A program made the translations under genes and the position numbers. A model generated the notes under the pieces. The model was not told the origin of the DNA. It saw only the letters and a list, made by a program, of their open reading frames with translations, and did no database searches. Below, piece after piece: positions 54,512-64,000 of a stretch of DNA of 64,000 nt. The stretch comes from Auriscalpium vulgare (Eukaryota > Basidiomycota > Agaricomycetes > Russulales > Auriscalpiaceae), in contig JAHBBC010000017.1 of NCBI GenBank assembly GCA_019915015.1, positions 372,001 through 436,000 on the forward strand, written 5' to 3'. The first letter of the stretch is position 1. Each line of letters starts with the position of its first letter.

Positions 54512-55801
54512 ATGCCTGATCCTGAAGTCCCCGCATGCGTAAGGTTGGCTACAGCACTTTCTACCCCGCGAAGCGTGCGGCTGACAGTGTTCAGCTTGCA
54601 TGCCCAAGAGTGCAACACCTTTTGGCACGATACAGTGCACTCCAGGATATCCCGACTCGCGGAGGACACCCTGCGCCCGACTCCCATTCCCCGCCACACG
54701 TCACCCCACAACGCGGCCACTGCCACCCGTGGAGTTCTGCGTGAAGCGATGCGCGTTCTACAAGCAAAGTTTGAGACCGAAAAGGCCACTATCGCCCGTG
54801 CCGAGGAGGAGCTCTTTGACGCGTATGAAGCGGCATTGCTGGACCTCCGCCAGCAACATAACCACATCCTGCCTGTCGCACGCCTCCCTCCCGAAGTCCT
54901 TGCCGCCATATTCTCCTGCCTATCAGACAGCTATGCTGTCGAGTGGTGTGACACGTCTTTCCAGCCGATGTTTCCTCTCAATTGGCTGGCAGTGACGTTC
55001 GTCTGCCAGCGCTGGAGACGAGTAGCTCTTGACCACTCGAGCCTGTGGTCACGCATTGACCTCGAAGACTCGGACCTCGGACCCGAACGTGCAGCGACAT
55101 TCTTGGCGCGTACACGGGGCGCACCACTCTCATTCTCCATTCACCCCGGCGATGGACTCTCTAAATGGGAGCCTGAACACGACTGGCGGCTCAAATTTCT
55201 GAAGCAATACATCTCACGGACGGAATGCCTTTACATCGTCGATAACGGCGGCGGCGAAGTTTCAATGGAACTCACCGAGCCCGCGCCGCTTCTACGTATG
55301 CTCTACATGACAAAAGATATTGAGGAACTGGGCGGCTATCTTGGTGAGGGTTTTCTTGGCGGGTGTGCGCCGAAGCTACGACATTTTCTCGCAGTGCAAT
55401 GGCCCTTCGACATGTCATGGGTTTCGCCACTATTCGAGCAACTCATTACCTTGGATCTTCAGGACCCCGAAGGCTGCAGCTGGAGCGTCCAATCAATCAA
55501 TAGCGTCCTTGATGCGGTGGTGAAACTGAGGGCACTCGAACACTTGTCCATTGATATATGTTCCTTGTTCCCGCCCGACTCTTCAGGGGAATACCACAAA
55601 ATTGCGCCCGCAAACTTAGCCCATCTAGAGGTCAAGAGCAACGCCGGAGACACCGCCGTCTTCCTTTCCCTAATCTCACTGCCGTCCCATGCCATCGTAC
55701 GCTGTCGTATTAACAACGACAACTGGAGATGGTACTCTAGCGGGAGGTCTATGATTACACAAGCGGCGGCGGGGTCCATCGCCGCCACGCCTCACAGGTA
55801 G
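54512..55801 (+). CDS. F-box protein, probably truncated at its 3' end
   Basis: From ATG 54512 (MPDPEVPACVRLATALS; an in-frame ATG at 54413 is less likely) the frame runs 429 residues. An Ala/Glu-rich helix (EKATIARAEEELFDAYEAAL) precedes the F-box at about residues 125-180 (VARLPPEVLAAIFSCLSD, then VCQRWRRVALDHSSLWSRID). The C-terminal part has leucine-rich blocks (FEQLITLDLQDPEG, ALEHLSIDICSLFPP). It ends abruptly at AGSIAATPHR at 55801, shorter than usual for this family. Sequence of the DIRS-like element begins within about 120 bp. The natural 3' end was probably lost to that insertion. It would be an SCF adaptor like the gene at 23024, to which it is only distantly similar. Confidence 0.75.
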   Translation: MPDPEVPACVRLATALSTPRSVRLTVFSLHAQECNTFWHDTVHSRISRLAEDTLRPTPIPRHTSPHNAATATRGVLREAMRVLQAKFETEKATIARAEEELFDAYEAALLDLRQQHNHILPVARLPPEVLAAIFSCLSDSYAVEWCDTSFQPMFPLNWLAVTFVCQRWRRVALDHSSLWSRIDLEDSDLGPERAATFLARTRGAPLSFSIHPGDGLSKWEPEHDWRLKFLKQYISRTECLYIVDNGGGEVSMELTEPAPLLRMLYMTKDIEELGGYLGEGFLGGCAPKLRHFLAVQWPFDMSWVSPLFEQLITLDLQDPEGCSWSVQSINSVLDAVVKLRALEHLSIDICSLFPPDSSGEYHKIAPANLAHLEVKSNAGDTAVFLSLISLPSHAIVRCRINNDNWRWYSSGRSMITQAAAGSIAATPHR

Positions 55802-55922
55802 GCGCCCGTCCGCCCGCTCTCAACTGCCCCCTGGCATCCATCCCTCAGCCCATCGCCTCGGTTTTTCGCACTTTCCTTTAGTTTTCCTTCGCGTATTCCC
55901 CTCGAAAACCTATCCTTTTATT

Positions 55923-57490
55923 ATGCCTCGCATTACCATCGACCCATATGCATTGACCGCTCCCGAGTTCACCGATAACGACATCCTGGACCTTTTCGAC
56001 GACCCGCTCATTGACATCATTCCAACTTCCCGCACCCGCCTCATCGATTCGTGGAAGAAGACCAATGACCGACAAAAGGAAATCTGGGACGCTCAAGTTG
56101 CCGAAGACGCCCAGATAGAAGCGGAACGCCTCGCTCAGGCACAGCAAGTTGCTGACGCAGCCAAACAAGCCGCAGAGCAAGCGGAGCGCGAGGCCGAGGC
56201 CAAGCGCCCGAAGGTGGGCGAGTACACCAAGGCACAATCCATCTTCAAGGCCGTTGCTGATGACCCTGCCCCATACGCTATGGAGCGCATGCGCAAATTT
56301 AAGCTGGTTCCACTCGACTATTTCACCCCCAACGGTTGCAAAACCCTCGGGCCGCGCACAGAAGCCGAGAGCGATCCCCCCGACTTCACTATCCCCGGTT
56401 CCAATCTCACGTTCCAGACTTCGCATAAGGCGTCGCCGAACGTGCGCCGAGATCGCAATCTCAGCTGGATCGATTTCTCCGTAGCCGCCCCGCAATACAT
56501 AGCCGTCATGGAACGGACAGGTTGGCCCGCCGGTCACGTTGCAGACATGCAAACCTTTTTCTTCAACATCTTCTCACACTCCAGCCTTCGCACCGACCAG
56601 CTGTATGGCACGAAGATTCTCCTCCGTTTTGAGGAAGAACAGAGATACCAGTGGATTAACTCCCTTGGGAAGCCCTCGTTGTTCAACATCGGCATCTGGA
56701 ACGAAGACGTCTTCCTTGAGGCCAGAAGAATCTACTACGAAGAATTCCAGGCTAAGGCGCGCTTCGAATCCGCGCAAGACCGGTTGCAGTGCGTTTTCGT
56801 TTTGGTTTCATTTTGTTGCAGCGCGCTAACTTCCCTTCGTCCTTCAACTTTCCTTCCACGCTGTCCCCCTTGTCCACCTCCCACGCCACTGCCACCCTTC
56901 CATGCCACCGCCACTCACCGCGCCATCTCCAAATTCCACATGTCACTCGCGACCCATGCGCTCCCCACGATAGGCTGAAAGCCTCCCTCGAAGAATCCGA
57001 GGTGCTGCGCAAATCGCTCGCCAACGCACTCAGCGCTGCCACTGCTCATATCGCCGCGCGCGACACGATCAAGCGTGCTCCATCTCCGATGCACCAGGCC
57101 TCTCCGCCGCCATCCCCGTCTAAAAAGCGAGCCCGTCAAGAAGGCGGAACCGGAGACGGAAGCGGGGACGCCTCCCCGAACAAGTGTTCACGCTCGGGCG
57201 CCCTTCTTTCTTCCTTTCCAGACAAGTGCACCGCATGCGCCTTGTGCCTCGGCCGTGACCAGCATGACATTGGGCGCTGCAATCGCGCACGACTGTGGGA
57301 CGATTCCCGAGCCACCCGCTGCACCCGCAACGCGCGCGATCAACTCGCCGTGGGCGACACAGAAATTTGCCTCGCCTGGCAGCTCCGCAACGGCTGCCAG
57401 AGCACTAGTCATCTGGACCGGCACGCATGCTCCGGTTGTGGGGACACCTCTCACGGAGCGAATCGATGCCCTCTCGCGCAGGAGGCGTAG
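55923..57490 (+). CDS. DIRS-like Gag / nucleocapsid protein
   Basis: The protein begins MPRITIDPYALTAPEFTDND and has an Ala/Glu/Gln-rich helix (about residues 60-100). A conserved block follows (LSWIDFSVAAPQYIAVMERT, then HVADMQTFFFNIFSHSSLRT and GKPSLFNIGIWNEDVFLEAR). An intron of about 190 bp (about 56788-56976) leads to LKASLEESEVLRKSLANAL, then a basic segment SPSKKRARQEG. The C-terminus is Cys/His-rich: CTACALCLGRDQHDIGRC, CLAWQLRNGCQSTSHLDRHA and CSGCGDTSHGANRCPLAQEA. This order is the mushroom DIRS Gag pattern. It likely packages the element's RNA. The next ORF overlaps its last 50-60 bp. Confidence 0.75.
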
Positions 57491-58691
57491 TCCTCTCACC
57501 CCGTACCGGCCTGACGCGTGGGAGCGCGCGTTCGAGGAGGCCGGTTTATCTTGGAAGTATCCGCGCATCGTCGACAGTCTGCGTTCAGGTTTTCACATTT
57601 TGTTTCCCGTCATCCGCGCCACGCATGCACCTGTTAATAGCGCGTCCATCAGCGAGCACTTACCGCAGTTTGTAGATATCGTCGCTCACAAATTTTCCCG
57701 CGGCCGCTATCTTGGCCCTTTCTCACAAACAGAGCTCGAAGCCCTTATTGGTCCATTCCAAACATCCCCTTTGTCACTCACGCCTAAGCCTCACAAGCCA
57801 GCTTCCTTGTGCCTCATCCAAAACTTCTCCTTTCCCCGTTCCCCTCAACACGCACTGTTCCATTAATTCATACATAGATTCCAATGATTACCCGTGCTCC
57901 TGGAGCACCTTTTCCGTGTTTTGCATCTTAATAGCATCTCTTCCCCCGGTTCCAGGGCCGCCATCCGAGATGTTCAGGAGGCCTACCGTTCCATTCCCCT
58001 CCACGAGTCCCAATGGGCAGCTGCAGTCGTTCGGGTGGCTAACTCTGGCGAACACCCATTTGCCGTCGGCACCAGCACAGCTTTCGGCGGCGCCCCGAAC
58101 GCCGGAGTGTACGGCAATCTAGCCGACGGCGCGGTGGACATCATGCGCTGGCGGGGCATCGGCTCGATAGCAAAATGGGTCGATGACCACGTTTTCTTCC
58201 AAATTCTCATACGCCATTTAGACTCATACAACCGCATCCGAGCCGCTGCGCGGGCCAGAATCGTTGCGCGAGGCCGGAGCGCATCAGTCAGGCGGCCGAA
58301 TTTGGTACGGTGGTGACGTGCTGCCGGACGGCCGCACTGAGGAATTTGATGAAGACTGCCAATTCCCTATACGCAATCTCTCACCCCCCCGCGTCGAAGC
58401 CGACAGTGACATTACATATTCCTGCTCCATGAGCGACATCGACAGCATTTCAGCCGAGCTAGGCATTCCCTGGCAGGCAGAAAAAGACCTCCCGTTCGCC
58501 AGCACATTCTCTTTCACAGGCTTTCTATGGGATATCGAGGCGCGCACTGTCTCGCTCTTAGACAAGAAAAGAGTCAAATATATCATGGCCATTGATGTCT
58601 GGCTCGCGGCGGAGGTCCACTCCCTCCCAGAGGTCCAGAAGCTGTACGGTAAATTATTCCACGCAACACACGTTGATGGACACAACCAGGT
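57436..58691 (+). pseudogene. DIRS-like reverse transcriptase, frameshifted and truncated
   Basis: The reading begins in the overlap with Gag (TPLTERIDALSRRRRSPLTP, then PDAWERAFEEAGLSWKYPRI and LRSGFHILFPVIRATHAP). It continues through YLGPFSQTELEALIGPFQ and SLTPKPHKPASLCLIQNFSF. Frame changes are then needed near 57865, 57950 and 58290. They link INSYIDSNDYPCSW, RAAIRDVQEAYRSIPLHESQ, the catalytic WVDDHVFF, and IPWQAEKDLPFASTFSFTGF. The last recognisable phrase is QKLYGKLFHATHV. WVDD takes the place of the YxDD box of other reverse transcriptases. The frame changes show it is dead. Confidence 0.7.
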
Positions 58692-59995
58692 AGTAGGGCG
58701 GAATGCGTAACGTAGCACCAATCCCTAGAGCGCTGCAGAGATGTCGGTGTGTGTGCGAGCGAGCGTCAGGAGTCCCAGAGTAAGCGACGACCGTCTCCGA
58801 TCAATCGTACTGCGATCCGATCGAGAGCGCAGCAGCGACAAGGTGACCGATCGACTCTCCGACCGATCAGAAAGCAAGACTTCGACGTACGACGTCGGAA
58901 GGCTGCGACGCGACTGCGATCGAGGACTCGGGCAAAGGGGCAACAACGATGGAACAAGATGAGGGCGATAAGACAGGAAGCGAGAACAAAGGCTAAGGCG
59001 ATGGCTGAGGCTGAGGCGCGAGAGCAGTCAACCGATGTTGACCGCTATACGATACGACGAGGGCGAGAGTGCACGACTTGTGCTCGGAGCGATGAGGGGG
59101 GAACGTAACTTGCATTTCGCAGAGTATCCGACGACTATTTATACGTTGCGACGAGTACAGTGCGTGTCCGATCGAGTAAGTACGGAAACATCGGAAAGAC
59201 AAAAGAAAAGATAGCGGCGTCGTATCAAATGGTGCGGACAATGTGCGAGAGTCATGCGACGGTCAGACGACGAGGAACGAGGCGGGGGACGATGTCGAGC
59301 GAACGATCAGCGCTGTCAAAGGACAAAGGAAACGGCGCGGGAAACGATCCGCTCTGTCGTCGACTGTGGGAAACAGCGTCAGGGAGCGCGGGAACAGACA
59401 AGGCGCGCCATATCGAGCGCGATAGCGGTGGTCCGATGATGTGGGCACGAGGCTGCGTCTTCCGATTGCGAACGTTCGGAGTGTACCACTCTCGACGCGG
59501 TCGCGACTGAGTCACGTGTCGATCGCAAGTCGCGTCGTGACTGCGGGGGCGTAGCGCAGGTCGTAAGGTGCTAGGGCGCATCGGAGGGAAGCGGGCGAGT
59601 CGGTAGCGCTGAGTCGGAGGACGTCGGGGTAGTCGGAATCGTGGGGCGGACAATGGGCGACCGGACAATGAGCGACTGAGGCGGTACTCGGATGGCGTGA
59701 GAGCTCCGGAGCTGCGTAGCGCCGAGCGTGGCTGTCGTGCGACCAGGCTGTACGAGTCTGATGGAAATCTGATGCGTCGTGACGGGCGTGGGAAATGCTG
59801 TGCTGGCGAGCGTGTGGCGACTGGGGGCGCGTGGTGCGAGCAGCGTGGGAGTCGGCGGGGCGTTCCGATTGTGGCGCAGGAAGACCGAGGTCACGTGACC
59901 GAGGACTTGGTCGAAAATGCGAAAAGACAGTCGAGATCCCCTCCCAGCGCTAGCGTTGCGGGAAAAACCTGAGTTTTTCCCCGAAAACGTTTTTC
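58692..59995. repeat. Dispersed repeat, copy 2 (about 1.3 kb)
   Basis: It shares with 42573-44095 the start GGTAGTAGGGCGGAA ... CCCTAGAGCGCTG, then ATGAGGGGGGAACGTAACTTG at 59089, TACGGAAAC about 80 bp later, and GTCACGTGAC at about 59892. Both copies are rich in CGA/GCGA words and lack convincing ORFs. It abuts the truncated DIRS-like element. Confidence 0.55.
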
Positions 59996-60383
59996 CCCGG
60001 TAATGTACCTGTATAGTACCGGTACCATACCTGCCCTGCCCTGGGCCCCAATATACCCGGTACAATACCTCCAGCACGTGATGTGTGTCGGCCCCTCCGG
60101 CGCCCGGCGCCGGCCCATGAGCCATGAGGCTCGCAGCCTCGCACGCAGACATGGCCGGCAGTCGTAAGGTGGTTGTGCAATGCTACGCGGATGTTTAAGG
60201 AGGTATTAGACACATCCCGCCTCGGCATGGGATAGTTGCAAGAGTGTTGTATGCAGCAACGTGTGTATGATCGACCCGTTGCTGTGATCGACATTTACAC
60301 TCCGTAGTGAGTGACTAAATGAGGGCGCAATCTTCACCTTCGACACTGGCCTAGCACATTTTGCCAACCCTCAAAACTGTCAA
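59996..60383. other. Upstream region of the Ulp1-hAT gene
   Basis: No ORF is present. A short inverted word pair TACCGGTA and several ACCTG/TACC repeats lie at 60000-60080, with a GCCGGCGCC-rich palindrome near 60105. These may be the end of one element or the left end of the hAT-type element. I could not define a terminal inverted repeat. Confidence 0.35.
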
Positions 60384-63300
60384 ATGGCGGACGACGAGGT
60401 CATCCACGACATCGACTCATTTCAAACTCTGGGTGATATCCTCAAAAGAATACCCATTCCCGACGACATTAAACATGTCCTACTACCCACACCAGCCCTG
60501 CGCAATGCCGATATCCAAAATTTCCCTGTCCCACCGGAGGCGAACGCGCCGTCTCTGCTCCAGCAGAGCACACTCTTCTCGAAGGGCCAAAGCTTCATAA
60601 CGGCCGCAAATGCAATGGTCCTGCTCTCTAGGCCGATGCCGCCGCACACCGAGGTGTTGGAAATCCTGCAAAACCGCGTCATCCCCGCCCTAGAGACAGG
60701 CTATGCTTGCCTGGGCTATCCTGTTCAAGAGTCGGTCACTCAACAAACACTCAAAACCCCGATGTGGGTTCTCACCTACTGGTACGAGGTCCGGCGCATA
60801 CTCGCTGCCAAGGCGCGCCTTTCTCTGGCCACTGCGTGGTTGAAGACTTGGACCGAGGGCTTGCTCAACGACGAGGTGAAGTCCCTTGCTGCAGACACGT
60901 CAGCACTCCTCGACGACTGGCCATGGGACGTACCCCTCCCAACGACGATGGGCGTCGATCCAAAGACGCTTACATCGTACTGTGGTCGGCGTTGGCTGGC
61001 GGCGGAGCATATGGATCAGCTGGGGATGCTGCTAGGTCATCGTCTGCAAAGACAAGGCAAGCCGGCATGTATACTGCCGAGTGCGGCATCAGTCAAGCTC
61101 ATTGACACGTACCGCAACCGCGCACGACTCAATGCTAGCGGAACATCTTACCAATCAATGCGCGGCATCACTCCCCTACGATTGGCTGGCTCGCAGCTGC
61201 AAGATGGATCACTCAAGGAGGTTGGAATGACGATCGGGGTGCGGATCGATGGCGCGGATGTGCTCTTGCCAGCAGCCGTACACGAGACAAATCACTGGGT
61301 GTCCGTTGCGATCAGCGTAGAGCCACACACGGCTTTCTATGCTGATTCTCTTGGACGGAAGCCGCCCCGCGAGCTGTTGGAGATGATAGAATGGTGGTTA
61401 GGACAACACGGAGCGACTGGGCCGCTTTCACTCAACGTGTTACCATGCACCCCACAGCTCGACAGCTTCTCCTGCTCTGTCCTCAGCCACAATTCTCTTG
61501 CTCACCATCTCATCCCCGACGACATCCATCTCCTCTCGGATACAGACTGTGTCGTGCAACGCATTCGACACCTTGCTGACATAATGTGTTACCTACGTGA
61601 CATGGTCAGTGCGCGCTCAGCTTCACTTACTTGCGGACTCGACTCACCGACAGTGCAGGACAGTCTCAAATACAAGTCCAATATGCTAGCGCCTGGCATG
61701 CTTATACGGGCAAGTGCGCACACATCGGCGTTCACGAAGCCGCAGTTATTGAGTCTAGAAGGCGTCGTTAAGAGGCGACTGAGTGTAGCCACCAATGTCA
61801 CGCCACTCACCGTGCCAGCCAAACGCACGAAGAAAAATGCCGCTTCGAAAGGAAAGGAACCGGCGGAGAGTTCCGGCAATGCGGGGAGCAAGCAGCAGTG
61901 GGACGAGGTCTTCAAACCGGCGCCGTTGAATCTGCATATTGCTGGAACGTCAACTGTAAGTGCCCAAAGAGGTTGTCAGCGCGCGACAGCAGTAAGTAAC
62001 AGAAGCTTTGCTTACAGGTTGCAAAGCGTTCGGGCGGAAACACAGTCGCTACGCACAAGCAGCCTAGTAGTTCACCGGTACTGCAAGACCAGCAGCTCGA
62101 TGAACAGAAATCAGATGCCGAAGGAGTTGCGGACGGCGCAGCTCCGTATGTGAACGAGATGGGGGAAGAAGATGGGAGCGACATGGAGATTGAGCTTAAC
62201 CCTGGTGACCTTGTCAAATGGGTGCAGCCGAAGAAGGATGCGCGCCGGGGAGGACGGCCGCCGGATCCTCTGATGGACGCTCTCACCGAGGCTTGCTATC
62301 GCCGCGACAATCCAACTACGCTGCTCTGGCGCTGTGTCGGAGGTCCTGATAACCCTTGCCATCATACTTTCCGACATCGAGCGTTGATCCGAGTCGTTCG
62401 TCATGCAAAGGACTGCCCCAAGCTGTCCTCAGAGCTGCGGGAGAAAGTGCACATACATTCAGCTGGAAAGGCACTGTCTGCGCAGGTCCAGGAGCTCACC
62501 AATTCGAAAGGATCCATGATGGTTGCGAAGGAACTAGGAGCTCAAGATGGAATTGGACAAGATGGGGAGAAGCAAGATGCAGGCGCCGCGACACATGCGT
62601 TCTTTCGGCAAGCAAAGGCGCTTGGGAAGCTCGAGCGTCACAGAAAGCTCGACCTTGCCATTCTTAAACTCATATGCGTCGCGGGTTTGCCAACATATAT
62701 CGTCTCGCGCCCGGAGTGGAAGGAGATGCTTGAGATTGCCTTACCATCATATGCACCTTCAACCAGAGACAAGCTCGAATATGAAGGCATCGTAAACGAA
62801 GCATCGTGGGTCCGCCGGGAGCAACTCAAGTATCTGCAAGGTCAGGAAGACCTCACTCTCTCCTATGACGGCGGAACTTCGACAGGTCGTGAGTCCTACT
62901 GGACTGTACACGTCTCGACCTCAGACCGTGAAGTATACTTGATGGACACACGGGAGGCAACTTCCGAGTCGCACACTGCACCTTGGATTGTTGAGAATGT
63001 CGCAAGTCCGGTGCGTGGGCATTGGAACTTAACTACTTCAGCAATTTCTAACAACTTCGCGCAGATTGTCAATGCCATCGGTCCGTCCAGGTTTTCCGGC
63101 CTGACATGTGATAGCACGGGTAACACGCGAGCCTCGCGTTCCATTGCAATTCTGGCCCTCATGCCCACTGCGCTCAATCTTGCGGATGTTTGCCATCACT
63201 TGAATCGCACAATCCTTGAGATTAATCTCATTGATGTTTTCAAACCGGTGCGCAAACGTCCACACTACCAGCATTAATCAGATCTAATCCGCAACCAGAT

Positions 63301-64000
63301 CATCCGTGTGGTGCGGCAGACAATAACATTATTTCATACCTCGCACGCTGGACATGCAGCCCTCAAGAAAGCTCGTGAAAAACTAAAGACAGGACGCGGC
63401 CTGGAGGCTATCGGAAAGACGAGATTCGCAACAATCCCGCTCTCTGCTCGCTCTGTCCATCGGTCCTCAGCTGCGATCAAGAAAGTCATCCGTGAATCGC
63501 CTAACGGACTTTATGAGGTACAATTGATGGATCGACTAGACGAAATGACTTGCTGACAACATTCGCAGGAAATTGCTGAGTATTTTCAGCCTGCACCGGA
63601 TGATCACCAGACATTCAAGTTCGAGTCTGGTCTCTCCCAGTTCATCGCGGCCACTTTGCCTGCAACAAAGGCATTAGCCTGCCTGGAGGCTCTGGAGGCG
63701 ACTGCTGCCGACGTCTATATATTCTGGCATGCTGTTATTCGTGCAACAGAGGACGCCTTTCAAAATCCTAGGCTGTATTTTGACGCTGAGGTCGCGAACG
63801 CCATCCGCGGCATCCTCAATGCGCGACATCGCCAACTCTTTCTGGATGGCAACATAGCTAATAATGCATACCTTGCTGCAGCATATCTGAACCCTGGTTA
63901 GAGCCATTCTTTTGCTTGCATCTCGTCGCTGTCTTATGTGTGCATCAATCAGATCTTATCACGTCGGACCTGTGGCTACCGGAAGGCGAGAAGGTGACAC
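60384..64000 (+). CDS. Ulp1-type cysteine protease fused to DUF659/hAT transposase (3' end off window)
   Basis: Five exons keep one frame: 60384-61955, 62018-63247, 63299-63517, 63569-63896 and 63953 to the window end. Exon 1 (524 codons) holds a C48/Ulp1 peptidase core. HETNHWVSVAI gives the His near residue 304, FYADSLGRKPP the Asp, and TPQLDSFSCSV the Gln and the Cys near 362. A basic linker (KRTKKNAASKGK) follows. Exon 2 adds a BED-like finger (WRCVGGPDNPCHH ... HAKDCPKL), then a DUF659-type transposase block: LTLSYDGGTSTGRESYW, GLTCDSTGNTRASRSIA and ALNLADVCHHLNRTI. Exons 4 and 5 read ANNAYLAAAYLNPD then LITSDLWLPEGEK, the region leading to the hAT dimerisation domain. Removing the 62-bp intron at 61956-62017 joins both halves in phase without a stop. 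It is likely an intact nuclear transposase that carries its own SUMO-type protease domain. Confidence 0.85.

Larger units (their letters stand above)
55802..58691 (+). mobile_element. DIRS-like (tyrosine-recombinase group) retroelement, 3'-truncated
   Basis: A Gag-like ORF with a cysteine-rich knuckle region (55923-57490) is followed in a different, overlapping frame by a reverse transcriptase with the DIRS-type layout. Homology stops near 58690, where the second copy of the dispersed repeat begins. RNase H, methyltransferase and tyrosine recombinase regions are missing. No terminal repeats were found. Confidence 0.7.

Noticed and set aside
59996..60120. Terminal inverted repeat of the hAT-type element
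   Set aside because: CCTGCCCTGCCCTG and TACCGGTA words look element-like. The right end is off the window, so no pair can be matched and no 8-bp duplication shown.

Overview
The window is nuclear DNA from a filamentous basidiomycete, most likely a wood- or litter-associated agaricomycete. The evidence is genes with many short (about 50-65 bp) GT..AG introns and a GC-rich base composition. Typical mushroom families are present: a zf-4CXXC_R1 protein, F-box proteins with LRR-like tails, a CYP with the usual agaricomycete layout, and an NLR with TPRs. So are typical mushroom transposons: a chromodomain Ty3 element, KDZ, DIRS-like and DUF659/hAT. I cannot name the species. No rRNA, tRNA or CRISPR was recognised.

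Region 1 (1-27 kb) is mostly host genes. In order it holds a zf-4CXXC_R1 (CDCA7-type) protein, a secreted multi-exon protein, a paralogous LRR-like gene (copy A), a minus-strand gene built from repeated exons, and acetate transporter-type (GPR1/FUN34/YaaH, AceTr) copy 1. These are followed by LRR-like copy B, AceTr copy 2 (dead), an F-box gene and AceTr copy 3. The LRR-like and AceTr genes alternate and face each other, as if an ancestral pair had been duplicated. The two intact AceTr genes carry the same 12-bp promoter word exactly 149 bp before the start codon.

Region 2 (27-34 kb) holds an unrecognised helical minus-strand gene, then a strikingly AT-rich NLR gene. The NLR reads as a helical N-terminal domain, NB-ARC, then TPRs, and its base composition is unlike everything around it.

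Region 3 (34-64 kb) is a transposon nest. It contains LTR-like debris with a minisatellite and a complete Ty3/gypsy chromovirus with LTRs identical by eye. Next come a palindrome-rich AT segment, a dispersed non-coding repeat present twice (42.6 and 58.7 kb), and a KDZ transposon. The KDZ has five in-frame nonsense codons, all TGA, and a neighbouring ORF with RNase H1 N-terminal-like modules. A P450 pseudogene that has lost its heme cysteine follows. An F-box gene then stops at the edge of a degenerate DIRS-like retroelement. The window ends inside a five-exon gene that joins a Ulp1-type cysteine protease to a DUF659/hAT transposase.

Most exon limits were worked out by hand from splice signals and reading-frame continuity. 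They are reliable for the AceTr, LRR-like and Ulp1-hAT genes and approximate elsewhere.
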